Positions 41,089-50,036 of a stretch of 64,000 bases of DNA are shown piece after piece. The translations under genes were made by a program, and so were the position numbers. The DNA is from Deferribacteres bacterium (GTDB taxonomy: Bacteria; Zhuqueibacterota; Zhuqueibacteria; Zhuqueibacterales; Geothermadaptataceae), in assembly GCA_020633655.1 (NCBI GenBank), contig JACKDF010000002.1:496001-560000 (forward strand), written 5' to 3'. Position 1 is the first letter of the stretch. Every line of letters begins with the position of its first letter. The notes under the pieces are model-generated. The model ran no database searches and had not been told where the DNA came from. It saw nothing but the letters and a program-made list of their open reading frames with translations.

Positions 41089-42108
41089 TTCCTTGTAAAT
41101 TTTGATAACCGGCTTTTCTCCAGCAATAATGTATCCCCGATACATGCCTTCGGTATTAAAAGGCATGGCAATATTTCCATTTCCATCCAAAACGATAACG
41201 CCACCGGTTGCATTCATTTTACCAACCTTTTCGATTGCGGCCTCGGCAGCCTGGGCGACAGGCATGCTCTGGTAACTCATCATTGCTGCAATGTCGTATG
41301 CTACCATGTTGCGAATGAAAAATTCACCGTGACCAGTCGCGGATACGGCACAGGAATTATTGTTGGCATAAGTTCCTGCCCCGATTATCGGTGAGTCGCC
41401 AATACGGCCAAAGCGTTTATTCGTCATTCCGCCGGTGGAGGTACCTGCTGCCAGATTTCCGTTTTTGTCCAAAGCGACGCATCCAACCGTTCCAAACTTC
41501 GAGTCTGGAATTTGTGGTTCTGTAGTAGCTGATTTTTGCGACTTTTCTTTTTCCAATGCTCTTTGCAGTCCCTGCCAACGACGGTCTGTGTAGAAATAAG
41601 AAGGATCCATTAATTCCATTCCCTGTTCCAGCGCAAAAGCTTCAGCGCCATCACGTGCAAAAAAAACATGCTCTGAGTTTTCCATAACCTTGCGAGCGAG
41701 TTGGATTGGATTTTTTATACGTGTCACCCCGGCAATTGCACCGACATTGAGATCCTTTCCGTTCATCAGGGAAGCATCGAGTTCATTTTTGCCTTCGTGG
41801 GTAAATACTGCGCCCTTTCCGGCATTAAATAAAGGCGAATCTTCCATCAATGTGATGACGGCAACGACTGCATCGACACTACTGCCTCCGGAAGCTAAAA
41901 CTTCTTCCCCTGTTTGTAGGGCAGCTTCAAGTGCATCACGGTAGGCTTTTTCCTCTTCTTCTGACATGTTTTTTTTCAAAATTGTGCCAGCTCCACCATG
42001 GATGACAAGGGCGTAGTCCGGTTTTTTCTTTGAGGTGGATTTGCCAGTACAGCCCAGGAGAAGTGAAAAGACAAGTGCCAGAGTTGGAAATAAGCGAAAT
42101 TGTGCCAT
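41086..42108 (-). CDS. Isoaspartyl peptidase / L-asparaginase lipoprotein (Ntn hydrolase)
   Basis: 340 residues, Ntn-hydrolase that autocleaves to alpha and beta subunits and hydrolyses isoaspartyl dipeptides or asparagine. The lipobox LLLGC (Cys20) after a hydrophobic N-terminus makes it a membrane-anchored lipoprotein. The alpha part contains YALVIHGGAGTILKK. The catalytic Thr is Thr207 in KFGTVGCVALDKNGNLAAGTSTGG; the following NKRFGRIGDSPIIGAGTYANN is the conserved substrate-binding segment. The beta part carries HGEFFIRNMVAYDIAAMM. GAGGTAATT lies before the ATG. It is divergent from the esterase gene. Confidence 0.9.
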   Translation of the reverse strand: MAQFRLFPTLALVFSLLLGCTGKSTSKKKPDYALVIHGGAGTILKKNMSEEEEKAYRDALEAALQTGEEVLASGGSSVDAVVAVITLMEDSPLFNAGKGAVFTHEGKNELDASLMNGKDLNVGAIAGVTRIKNPIQLARKVMENSEHVFFARDGAEAFALEQGMELMDPSYFYTDRRWQGLQRALEKEKSQKSATTEPQIPDSKFGTVGCVALDKNGNLAAGTSTGGMTNKRFGRIGDSPIIGAGTYANNNSCAVSATGHGEFFIRNMVAYDIAAMMSYQSMPVAQAAEAAIEKVGKMNATGGVIVLDGNGNIAMPFNTEGMYRGYIIAGEKPVIKIYKE

Positions 42109-42387
42109 AATTACCTCATTTCATGAAAGGATTGATGAATAATAAGAATTTAGAAAATATTCTTGTTTACCACAATTCAGAATTTTTTCCGATCTGATTC
42201 ATAAACTTAAAGATTGGACTCGGGATAATTCCTGCCCATATCAAACTCAATATATAAATAAACGAGGCTAAACCGCAGACTTAAAAGCATTTTAATTTCC
42301 CAACTTGCTTTTTACGTAAAAATCTCTTTTTTAAGAAGTTAATTTTGGTTTGGAAATTCTAAAAAATTGTATTGCACAGGAGGAAAA
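42109..42387. promoter_or_regulatory. Divergent intergenic region
   Basis: AT-rich region between the isoaspartyl peptidase (minus) and the esterase (plus). Apart from GGAGGAAAAATG in front of the esterase start no site is convincing. A stretch TTTTTTCCGATCTGATT near 42183 loosely resembles one upstream of the sulfatase. Confidence 0.3.
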
Positions 42388-43125
42388 ATGAAGAAAATAG
42401 TGTTTTTGTTATTATTCACTGCTCTTTATACCGGGTGTGCTAGCAAGTTAACATTCCAGCCAGGGCATCAGGTTGGTCAATCCTTTGAAAAAAAATATGA
42501 AAAGACTATGATTATGGATTACTTAGTTTATTTACCGGACCAATATGGCGCTGTTAAACAGGATTGGCCACTTATGCTGTTCCTGCATGGCGCTGGTGAA
42601 CGTGGAAATGATCTGGAAAAAGTAAAATTTCATGGCCCACCGAAGCGAGTTGCGACTGGTGATGCCTTTCCATTTATCATTGTTTCACCCCAATGTCCGG
42701 AGGGTGAGTGGTGGCCAAATTTAACAACAGAGCTTAATTATCTACTTGATGAAATTGAACAAAAATACGCCGTTGATAAAAATCGTATTTATCTCACTGG
42801 TTTAAGTATGGGGGGATATGGAACATGGGCGCTTGCCGCGACATATCCGGAGAAGTTTGCTGCAATTGCACCTGTTTGTGGTGGCGGCACTCCTACCCCA
42901 CGCACAGCCAGGGAGATGAGCAAACTCCCGGTGTGGGTATTTCATGGAGCGAAAGACAATGTTGTTCCCATTGCCGAATCTCAGCTCATGGTTGATGCAT
43001 TAAAGAAAGCAGGCGCAGACATTCAATTTACGATATATCCGGAAGCAGGACACGATTCCTGGACAGAAACTTATAATAATCCGGCTTTGTATGAATGGTT
43101 CCTGCAGCACCGGCTGGAAAAATGA
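42388..43125 (+). CDS. Lipoprotein carboxylesterase/phospholipase (alpha/beta hydrolase)
   Basis: 245 residues from the ATG at 42388, preceded by GGAGGAAAA (the frame's first start at 42367 has none). Lipobox-like YTGCAS with Cys17. The alpha/beta hydrolase core shows LMLFLHGAGERGND (oxyanion-hole strand), the nucleophile elbow GLSMGG, the acid in FHGAKDNVVP and the histidine in EAGHDSW. The protein resembles PHB-depolymerase-like esterases and predicted peptidases of the carboxylesterase family. It is probably anchored in the outer membrane or periplasm; substrate unknown. It is divergently transcribed from the isoaspartyl peptidase. Confidence 0.85.
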   Translation: MKKIVFLLLFTALYTGCASKLTFQPGHQVGQSFEKKYEKTMIMDYLVYLPDQYGAVKQDWPLMLFLHGAGERGNDLEKVKFHGPPKRVATGDAFPFIIVSPQCPEGEWWPNLTTELNYLLDEIEQKYAVDKNRIYLTGLSMGGYGTWALAATYPEKFAAIAPVCGGGTPTPRTAREMSKLPVWVFHGAKDNVVPIAESQLMVDALKKAGADIQFTIYPEAGHDSWTETYNNPALYEWFLQHRLEK

Positions 43126-43166
43126 AATCATTATATTAACCTTTTTATAAAGAAAAAAATCCGACA

Positions 43167-44402
43167 TTGGTACACTCGAAAGCAGAGAAATTATTTTCTC
43201 ACTATCAGATTTTCATTATAGCGATTCTTGCTTTTATTCAATTTACGGTTATCCTTGATTTTATGGTCATCTCACCACTTGGTGCCATTCTAATGGATAG
43301 CCTGAAAATCACACCGTCCCATTTCGGTCTGGTAGTATCGGTCTATGCTTTCAGTGCCGGTGCTTCCGGATTGATCACTGCGGGATTTGCGGATAAATTC
43401 GACCGCAAAAAGCTCATTTTATTTTTCTATTTTGGCTTTATGTTCGGGACTGTACTGTGTGCCATTGCAGAAAATTTTCATTTCCTGGTAATTGCCAGAA
43501 CAATTACTGGTCTGTTCGGAGGTGTTATAAGTTCAATCGGTCTGGCGATTGTTACAGATCTTTTTCCAATGGAAGTTCGTGGACGCGTTATGGGATTTGT
43601 GCAAATGGCTTTCGCTGCCAGTCAGGTTTTTGGCATCCCAATAGGCCTTGTACTGGCGAATAAATGGGGATGGCATGCACCTTTTTGGATGATTGCTGGC
43701 GGCGGAATGTTTATTGGTGTTATCATGTTGATCTTTATGCGGCCGATTACAGATCATTTGCATGCGCAAACCAGGCAAAGTGCAATCCGTCATCTCGGCA
43801 AAACAATTTCACGTCCTCCTTATTTGCTGAGTTTCTTGACAACGACCTTGATGTCAACAGGCATGTTCATGCTTGCTCCATTTGGCAGCGCCTTCAGCAT
43901 TCACAATCTAGGTCTAACGTTCGAACAATTGCCCACGCTTTATGGAATAACAGGTGTTTTTTCTGCGATCATTGGACCGATCGTCGGCAGAATCAGTGAT
44001 ACCTTCGGAAAATTTAGAATTTTCTGGATTGGATCTATTGCCGGAAGTTTTATGGTAGCGATTTATACCCACCTTGGTCTGACACCGCTCTGGCTGGTTA
44101 TTGTCGTATCCGTCCTGCTTTATACAACGATTTCTTCACGGGTGATTTCCGGAATGGCCCTTTTGACTGCGGTACCAGACAGGGGTGATATTGGTGCTTT
44201 TATGAGCGTGGTTTCCTCTGTCCGGCAGATTGCTGGTGGCGTATCCTCAGTCATCGCAGGGCTCATAGTCGGGCAGGCAGCGAGTGGTTTGATTCTGAAC
44301 TATGGGATCTTGGGTTATGTTGTGATTGGATCAATGCTGTTGGCAATAGTGCTGATGTACTTTATCGACCAATTCGTAAACTCCAAACAGAAAGCCAACT
44401 AA
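43167..44402 (+). CDS. MFS transporter (drug/sugar efflux type)
   Basis: 411 residues, 12 transmembrane segments. The start codon is probably TTG (43167); the ribosome binding site is weak. N-terminal LAFIQFTVILDFMVISPLGAILMDSL is characteristic of the AraJ/NepI branch of the MFS, and GFADKFDRKKLILFFYFGF is motif A. GRVMGFVQMAFAASQVFGIPIG covers motif C-like residues. Such proteins export sugars, nucleosides or drugs. It lies 41 bases after the esterase gene on the same strand. Confidence 0.85.
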   Translation: MVHSKAEKLFSHYQIFIIAILAFIQFTVILDFMVISPLGAILMDSLKITPSHFGLVVSVYAFSAGASGLITAGFADKFDRKKLILFFYFGFMFGTVLCAIAENFHFLVIARTITGLFGGVISSIGLAIVTDLFPMEVRGRVMGFVQMAFAASQVFGIPIGLVLANKWGWHAPFWMIAGGGMFIGVIMLIFMRPITDHLHAQTRQSAIRHLGKTISRPPYLLSFLTTTLMSTGMFMLAPFGSAFSIHNLGLTFEQLPTLYGITGVFSAIIGPIVGRISDTFGKFRIFWIGSIAGSFMVAIYTHLGLTPLWLVIVVSVLLYTTISSRVISGMALLTAVPDRGDIGAFMSVVSSVRQIAGGVSSVIAGLIVGQAASGLILNYGILGYVVIGSMLLAIVLMYFIDQFVNSKQKAN

Positions 44403-44545
44403 GTTTGAGTCATATTGTTCTTTGCGGGAAAAGTAGATCATTTTCCATTGTCATTGGAAAATGAAAACAGAAAGAATTTAAACATCTCCCCGATTCGTGT
44501 TGTCGCAGGAGATGTTTTTTTATGATTCTTTTATTTTACTTTGGC

Positions 44546-46849
44546 TTACTGTAAATAGAGCATTTTACGGATGAATTTATGCTGACCCGTGCTCAATTTG
44601 TAGAAATACAAACCATTTGCAAGATGGTGTGCTGACCAGTTCACCGTATGCAGACCAGGACTCTGCTGTTCATCAACAAGCACTTCTATTTCACGACCCA
44701 ATATATCATAAATTGTGAGTTGTACACGTGTTGCTGTCCCTGTTTCATAGGTGATTTTAGTCTCCGGATTAAACGGATTGGGGTAATTTTGAAACAGCTG
44801 CGCTGAGGCAGGCAATTCCTTCGTTTGTTGAACGCCAACAACTATTTTTTGACCTATCTCAAATAATTTTCCGCCACCCGGCTCGAGTGTAACCTCAAAA
44901 TACGATCCCGAATTCTCATTCTTAGTTGCTGCAGTTTCCCACTGCACTGCTTCAGCGTTAAAAACTCGGAGCTCCGGTAATTGGTAGTCCGAATAAACCA
45001 GTGCCGTGACGCTATCACGGTAATCCTTGTTCATCACCATAACAAAATCATTGTCCGTGTCGTTTTTAAAGAAACCGAGTAACAAATCAGCGTCCGGTGA
45101 AACCGAGGAGATAATAGGATCATTCGGAAACTCAGCCTCATCACCAACTTTTGGTTTCGTGTGTGTGGCTGAAATCGAGTGTAAATTGAGTTCGAGCATT
45201 TCCTGGCCAACAGCTTTAATACCAGGATTAATTTTTGTAAGTGAAGCAATTATTTTTTCACGATCCGGGTTTCCGGTAACACCCCAGTTGCCATGCCAGT
45301 GAAACCAGATTAAGCCTCGAACGCCATAAGCCAGGGATGCATATGCCTGCCAGCGGTGTTCTCCCTCGGTTGGGGTACGCCAGTCAAGCCCGGATTCCAC
45401 AGTACCATTCGTACCGATTGCCTGGATAATATTGAAAAACGGGACATCATAGCGTAACGCAAATTCCCGCACGACGCGAATATTGCTGAAAAATGAGCCG
45501 CCATCATAGGTGTTGTAAAAAACGTATCGGTCATAGCTCAAGTGTTCCAGTCGCGTTTCATCAAGCATATCTTCTATGAACGTTCGGTATTTGGTGCTGC
45601 TGTCCCCCGGCCAGATATTGACAAAGCACAGTCGCTTGGGATCGCGCTCCCGAATATAGCGTACGACTTTTCCGATGTTGGGAAATGTTACATCGTAAGG
45701 CTCATCGCAGATGTGGTAACCGATGACGTTTGGATTATTGCGGTATTTTTCAATAATAGGGTCCAGGCGTGCCAGCATTTCAGGTGTTAACTCCGGGGCA
45801 ACATCACCTTCCGGTTCACGCAGGTAAGGATCGCCACCGAGAATATTGGTTATAAGGATAAAATATTTCATGCCAATATTTTCAAATAGTTGCGTTAAAT
45901 CATCTTCCGGACGCGCCCACAAGGCCACATCAAAATTAGCATGTGCGTAGGTATCAACGACAGCTTGTTGGTATGGCGGGGGATACCAGGCATAGGGTGG
46001 TGACCACGCGCTGAGCAGAAATTCATCCTGCACCCAGTATTCTTCGGTGACTGGCATGTTGAGGATGGAAGGGATGGTGTCCGTCTCGGTGATGAGATTC
46101 AAAGTTAAGTCGTAGTTACCCGTTTGTTCAAACCTGATTTGCCATTCCAGAGAATCGAGCATTTCGCCGTACATTTCGCCATGTTCCGCCTGGGTCTGCC
46201 CTTGCAACAGGGTGGCGCCCTCGGGTAAAATTAATTCACTTTGAATTGAAACAGGTTCATCACCACTATTTTTTAGTGTTGCTAACAAGGGGATAACTTC
46301 TCCGGGTTTGAAGATTGTTCGCCAGGCTTTAAATCGTGTCACTTCAGGTATTGGACCTGCGTGCACGAATCTAAAATAGTCGACTTCAACTTTCGCATTG
46401 AGCGGTGTGTGGATAACGAAGGATTGGATTTTAATCAGATTGTCATGCCATTTATTATTGGAATACAGAGGCAATTTGTATTCATGAAAAAGGGTATCAC
46501 CGTAAATTGGGAACTGATTCCAACCCCAATCATTTGTATCGAGATCCCAACGCACGATAGCGGATGAAGCGCCAGGTGTTTTCATTCGAATATGTACGTA
46601 CCCATATTCGGCAGCAGGGAGCACGAAAGCGCTGCTTCTGAGTGAAGGGAACGCCCCGATAGCAACAACAGAAAGAACGCCATTTTCAACTTTGAAACTA
46701 TCAAAATTTGCATTTATCTCCCATCCTTCAAAGTTGTTATCCTCGTTGAATTCCCAGGATATACCAATTTTTTCCTGTGGATAGAGTATATCCGTTGTAA
46801 AAAAAAACGTCGCAAATACCAGCACAAAGAATTTTGTCCCTCGTTTCAT
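44546..46849 (-). CDS. Type IX-secreted glycosidase-like protein
   Basis: The frame starts at 46915, but the ATG at 46849 (MKRGTKFFVLVFATFFF) begins a signal peptide and follows GAGGGACTA; 767 residues. Residues about 40-180 are a carbohydrate-binding-like beta-sandwich (SWEFNEDNNFEGWEINANF; PAAEYGYVHIRMKTPG). A beta domain (about 195-290) precedes a TIM-barrel-like catalytic region (about 305-580: YHICDEPYD; WFHWHGNWG; YASLAYGVRGLI). The DEP motif recalls catalytic acids of glycoside hydrolases, but no family can be assigned. The final 85 residues are a FlgD-like Ig sorting domain (LFQNYPNPFNPETKITYE; IYDILGREI; LYFYKLSTG), which directs export by type IX secretion. It is divergent from a sulfatase. 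Confidence 0.82.
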   Translation of the reverse strand: MKRGTKFFVLVFATFFFTTDILYPQEKIGISWEFNEDNNFEGWEINANFDSFKVENGVLSVVAIGAFPSLRSSAFVLPAAEYGYVHIRMKTPGASSAIVRWDLDTNDWGWNQFPIYGDTLFHEYKLPLYSNNKWHDNLIKIQSFVIHTPLNAKVEVDYFRFVHAGPIPEVTRFKAWRTIFKPGEVIPLLATLKNSGDEPVSIQSELILPEGATLLQGQTQAEHGEMYGEMLDSLEWQIRFEQTGNYDLTLNLITETDTIPSILNMPVTEEYWVQDEFLLSAWSPPYAWYPPPYQQAVVDTYAHANFDVALWARPEDDLTQLFENIGMKYFILITNILGGDPYLREPEGDVAPELTPEMLARLDPIIEKYRNNPNVIGYHICDEPYDVTFPNIGKVVRYIRERDPKRLCFVNIWPGDSSTKYRTFIEDMLDETRLEHLSYDRYVFYNTYDGGSFFSNIRVVREFALRYDVPFFNIIQAIGTNGTVESGLDWRTPTEGEHRWQAYASLAYGVRGLIWFHWHGNWGVTGNPDREKIIASLTKINPGIKAVGQEMLELNLHSISATHTKPKVGDEAEFPNDPIISSVSPDADLLLGFFKNDTDNDFVMVMNKDYRDSVTALVYSDYQLPELRVFNAEAVQWETAATKNENSGSYFEVTLEPGGGKLFEIGQKIVVGVQQTKELPASAQLFQNYPNPFNPETKITYETGTATRVQLTIYDILGREIEVLVDEQQSPGLHTVNWSAHHLANGLYFYKLSTGQHKFIRKMLYLQ

Positions 46850-47226
46850 TAGTCCCTCACTTTGCGTTATGATTTGATTTGGTGTGGTATCGGGAAGTTG
46901 TGGAAAACACGTCACGGTTTGATTTTTTAATGCAAATTTTAAATTACAAACTTACGAGTGGTTTAAGTATACTGAAGCTAATCCACTCTCAGGCTCGATC
47001 GAATTCTGTGAACAGAATGATATTTTTCCCGATCTAATTTATAGTTTTATCCTTAACTTCATAGCAGCATTTTTAATTCACAAATGAGAAAGATGAGCAA
47101 GAACCTTTGTATTTGTCAAAATGGTGGCACGTCTTTACTTTAATCAAATTGAAGCAGGAACGTTTCCCGGCGAGAATTCACGCAGCAATAAATCAAAAAA
47201 CAATTTAATGTTATAAAGAAATAGGG
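46850..47226. promoter_or_regulatory. Divergent intergenic region, glycosidase-like / sulfatase
   Basis: A palindrome ATTCTGT-GA-ACAGAAT (47003-47018) lies between the divergent genes and could be an operator. TTTTTCCCGATCTAATTTATA follows it at about 47024-47044. No open frame or RNA was seen. Confidence 0.35.
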
Positions 47227-48825
47227 ATGACTATGCGTTTTAACGAAGATCCACGACGTGTGTTGATGCAAATTGGTACCTACCTGATTTTAAGCCTGTT
47301 TTGTTCAAGCGCGGTTATCGGACAGGAAAAACAAACAGCTTCCGCTATCCAACCAAATATTTTATTCATAATGGCGGATGACCACGCCAGACAGGCCATT
47401 AGTGCTTATGATAGCACGCTCATTCGCACGCCAAACCTTGATCGGCTGGCGCACGAAGGTATGCGCTTTACCAACAGTTTTGTAACGAATTCCATCTGCT
47501 CCCCCAGCCGGGCGGTGCTTTTAACCGGAAAATACAGCCATAAAAATGGCTTGCGTGATAACCGTGATACCTTCGACGGCAATCAGCAAACAATGCCAAA
47601 ACTCCTGCAGACTGCCGGATACCAGACGACGATTATTGGGAAATGGCACTTAAAAAGCGAGCCCACTGGTTTCGATACCTGGGATGTGCTCAAAGGGCAG
47701 GGGCAATACTATAATCCAGTTTTTCTCAATGCTGAGGGCCAGCGACAGATCGAAGGTTATACGACGGATATTATAACAGATCTGGCTATCGAAACTCTGG
47801 AAAATCGCGACGAGTCAAAGCCATTTCTCCTGTTAGTTCACCACAAAGCTCCGCACCGGAATTGGATGCCAAACTTGAAATATCTTGATAAATTTGTGGA
47901 TATAAAGTTCCCCGTACCCGCGACATTTTATGATGACTATAAAAATCGGATTGCTGCAGAGCAAGCGGATATGCGCATCGACGATATGTTTCTGTATTCC
48001 GATTTTAAATTGCAGGATGAAGATTTTGCTGTTGAAACCGGATCCGGTGGTAAAGGATCGGCTGTTCCCCGAATGAAAATTGATTACCGTGCAGAGCTCA
48101 ATGAAGCGCAAAAGAAAATCTGGGATGCACATTATGATAAAATGCGTGCAGAGTTCCGCCAGGCAAAATTAACCGGAAAAGACTTGCTGGAATGGAAATA
48201 CCAGCGCTACATGCGTGATTATTTGCGTTGCATTCTTTCGGTGGATGAAAACGTCGGCCGTCTCCTCGATTATCTCGATGCCAAAGGACTTGCGGAGAAT
48301 ACCGTGGTTGTTTATACATCGGATCAGGGATTCTACCTTGGAGAACATGGCTGGTACGACAAGCGATTCATGTATGAAGAATCGCTGAGTATGCCTCTCC
48401 TGGTTCGCTATCCGCATGAAATAAAGGCTGGACAGGTTTCGCAGGATATTGTGCTGAATCTTGATTTTACAGAGACATTTCTCGATTTTGCTGGTGCTGC
48501 TATTCCTGAGGACGTTCAGGGCGAGTCCTTCCGTCCTGTTTTGCACGGAATAACGCCTGTAAACTGGCGCACCTCAATGTATTATCACTACTATGAATAT
48601 CCGCACGGGTGGCACATGGTGAAACGGCATTACGGTGTTCGTACGCAAAACTACAAGCTGATTCATTTCTACAATGATATCAATGCGTGGGAGCTGTATG
48701 ATTTACGACGGGATCCAACGGAAATAAACAATCTTATTGATGATCCGGATTATGCTGGCGTAATTGAGGCGCTCAAGTTGGAATTGCAGCGTTTGCAGGT
48801 GAAATATGGGGATAGTGTTGATTGA
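47227..48825 (+). CDS. Cys-type sulfatase (arylsulfatase family S1)
   Basis: 532 residues. The signal peptide ends near SAVIGQEKQ. Start is either ATG 47227 or 47233; the latter has AGGG at a better distance. The catalytic core has MADDH metal ligands, the sulfatase signature CSPSR (Cys91-Arg95) in which Cys must be oxidised to formylglycine, GKWHLK, HHKAPH and SDQGFYLGEHGW. The C-terminal DUF4976-like region ends YDLRRDPTEINNLIDDP. The sequence resembles N-acetylglucosamine-6-sulfatase/heparan-type sulfatases. It requires an FGE or anSME maturase, neither of which is clear in the window. Periplasmic. Together with the divergent glycosidase-like gene it suggests sulfated-polysaccharide degradation. 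Confidence 0.92.
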   Translation: MTMRFNEDPRRVLMQIGTYLILSLFCSSAVIGQEKQTASAIQPNILFIMADDHARQAISAYDSTLIRTPNLDRLAHEGMRFTNSFVTNSICSPSRAVLLTGKYSHKNGLRDNRDTFDGNQQTMPKLLQTAGYQTTIIGKWHLKSEPTGFDTWDVLKGQGQYYNPVFLNAEGQRQIEGYTTDIITDLAIETLENRDESKPFLLLVHHKAPHRNWMPNLKYLDKFVDIKFPVPATFYDDYKNRIAAEQADMRIDDMFLYSDFKLQDEDFAVETGSGGKGSAVPRMKIDYRAELNEAQKKIWDAHYDKMRAEFRQAKLTGKDLLEWKYQRYMRDYLRCILSVDENVGRLLDYLDAKGLAENTVVVYTSDQGFYLGEHGWYDKRFMYEESLSMPLLVRYPHEIKAGQVSQDIVLNLDFTETFLDFAGAAIPEDVQGESFRPVLHGITPVNWRTSMYYHYYEYPHGWHMVKRHYGVRTQNYKLIHFYNDINAWELYDLRRDPTEINNLIDDPDYAGVIEALKLELQRLQVKYGDSVD

Positions 48826-48856
48826 GATATCGACAACTCTATTCGAATATGATTGC

Positions 48857-49080
48857 CAATCGGACTCAGGTTGTATAATTTGTTTTATTCATTCGACTAT
48901 GGATTGGGGGGGAGTCAAAACTCGTAATGCGACATTCATGTCGCTTATTTCTGAGCCAAAATTTTTGACATGAATGTCGAAATACAGTAATTAAATCAGG
49001 TTTTAACTCGGCCCCCATCGTTGACTCTACGCCAGTTTCGATAACGCAGGATTGCAAATATGTTTTTATGAGTCCGATTG
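48857..49080. repeat. Palindromic element bounded by CAATCGGACTCA inverted repeats
   Basis: CAATCGGACTCA (48857-48868) and TGAGTCCGATTG (49069-49080) form a perfect 12-bp inverted repeat enclosing 200 bases. Inside, a palindrome GCGACATTCATGTCGC (48929-48944) and its inverted partner GACATGAATGTCG (48967-48979) lie near the centre, with further imperfect arms (ATGG..GGGGG..AGT.AAAACT and its complement). The element fills the space between the convergent sulfatase and dehydrogenase genes. A MITE-like or large bidirectional terminator structure. Confidence 0.6.
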
Positions 49081-49115
49081 CAAGGATCGTTTAAAACGCT
49101 GCATTCACCAATGAA

Positions 49116-49967
49116 CTACGAATAAATATAAAACCCACGCCCGGACTTCCTGCCCAGATGACCGGCGGCCACCATTTTTCGCAACAGAGGGCAGGGGCGA
49201 TACTTATCGTCGCCAAGTTGTGAGTGCAGAACATGCATGATGTGCAGACACACATCGAGGCCAATAAAATCTGCCAGAACCAATGGTCCCATGGGATGGG
49301 CCATGCCCAGCTTCATCACTGTATCGATAGCATCCGGTTCGGCGACGCCTTCCATCACGCAATAAATGGCTTCATTGATCATTGGCATAAGCACGCGGTT
49401 TGAGACAAAACCTGGAAAGTCGTTCACCGCCACCGGTTCCTTACCTAGCTTGCGGCTCAATTCCATGATGTCATTAAAAATCACATTGGAAGTTGCCAGG
49501 CCACGAATGACTTCCACCAGTTTCATCACCGGAACTGGATTGAAAAAATGCATGCCGATAACTTTGTCCGGCCGATTGGTTACCGCAGCAATTTCTGTAA
49601 TAGAAATGGATGAAGTGTTGCTGGCCAAAACCGTTTCTGGTGCACATAGCGCATCCAGTTTTTTGAAGAGCTCTTTTTTGATGTCACTATTTTCTGAAGC
49701 GGCCTCCACAACCAGTTGTGCTCCGGCTGCACTCTGCAAATCGGTACTGGTTTGAATACGTGCCAGTATGCTTTTTACATCCGTTTCTGAAATCAGATCT
49801 TTTTTTACCTGCCGCTGTAAATTTTTTTCAATTGTCGCCAGTGCCTTTTCCAGCGCTGGTGCCGAAATATCCACTAGTTGTACAGCATAACCATTTGCCG
49901 CAAATACATGGGCAATGCCATTGCCCATGGTGCCGCTGCCAATGACGGCTACTTGTGTTATGTTCAT
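49116..49967 (-). CDS. 3-hydroxybutyryl-CoA dehydrogenase
   Basis: 283 residues from the ATG at 49967, which follows AGGAGAAATC (the frame's start at 49988 has no such site); this is the family's usual length. The NAD-binding fold is VAVIGSGTMGNGIAHVFAANGY. The catalytic motifs are SNTSSISITEIA, GMHFFNPVPVMKLVEVIRG and a C-terminal helical domain with GFVSNRVLMPMINEAI. It oxidises (S)-3-hydroxyacyl-CoA to 3-oxoacyl-CoA. It is the last gene of the acyl-CoA operon, 70 bases after the thiolase. Confidence 0.93.
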   Translation of the reverse strand: MNITQVAVIGSGTMGNGIAHVFAANGYAVQLVDISAPALEKALATIEKNLQRQVKKDLISETDVKSILARIQTSTDLQSAAGAQLVVEAASENSDIKKELFKKLDALCAPETVLASNTSSISITEIAAVTNRPDKVIGMHFFNPVPVMKLVEVIRGLATSNVIFNDIMELSRKLGKEPVAVNDFPGFVSNRVLMPMINEAIYCVMEGVAEPDAIDTVMKLGMAHPMGPLVLADFIGLDVCLHIMHVLHSQLGDDKYRPCPLLRKMVAAGHLGRKSGRGFYIYS

Positions 49968-50036
49968 GATTTCTCCTGAATTAACCAACCATATTATGTT
50001 CGTAGTTCAGAGCGTTGCTCTGATTACACAAGCCTT

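Noticed and set aside
42183..47044. Shared motif TTTTTCC(C)GATCT(G/A)ATT upstream of the esterase and the sulfatase
   Set aside because: Only about 17 bases with mismatches, found twice; too little to call a regulatory site.
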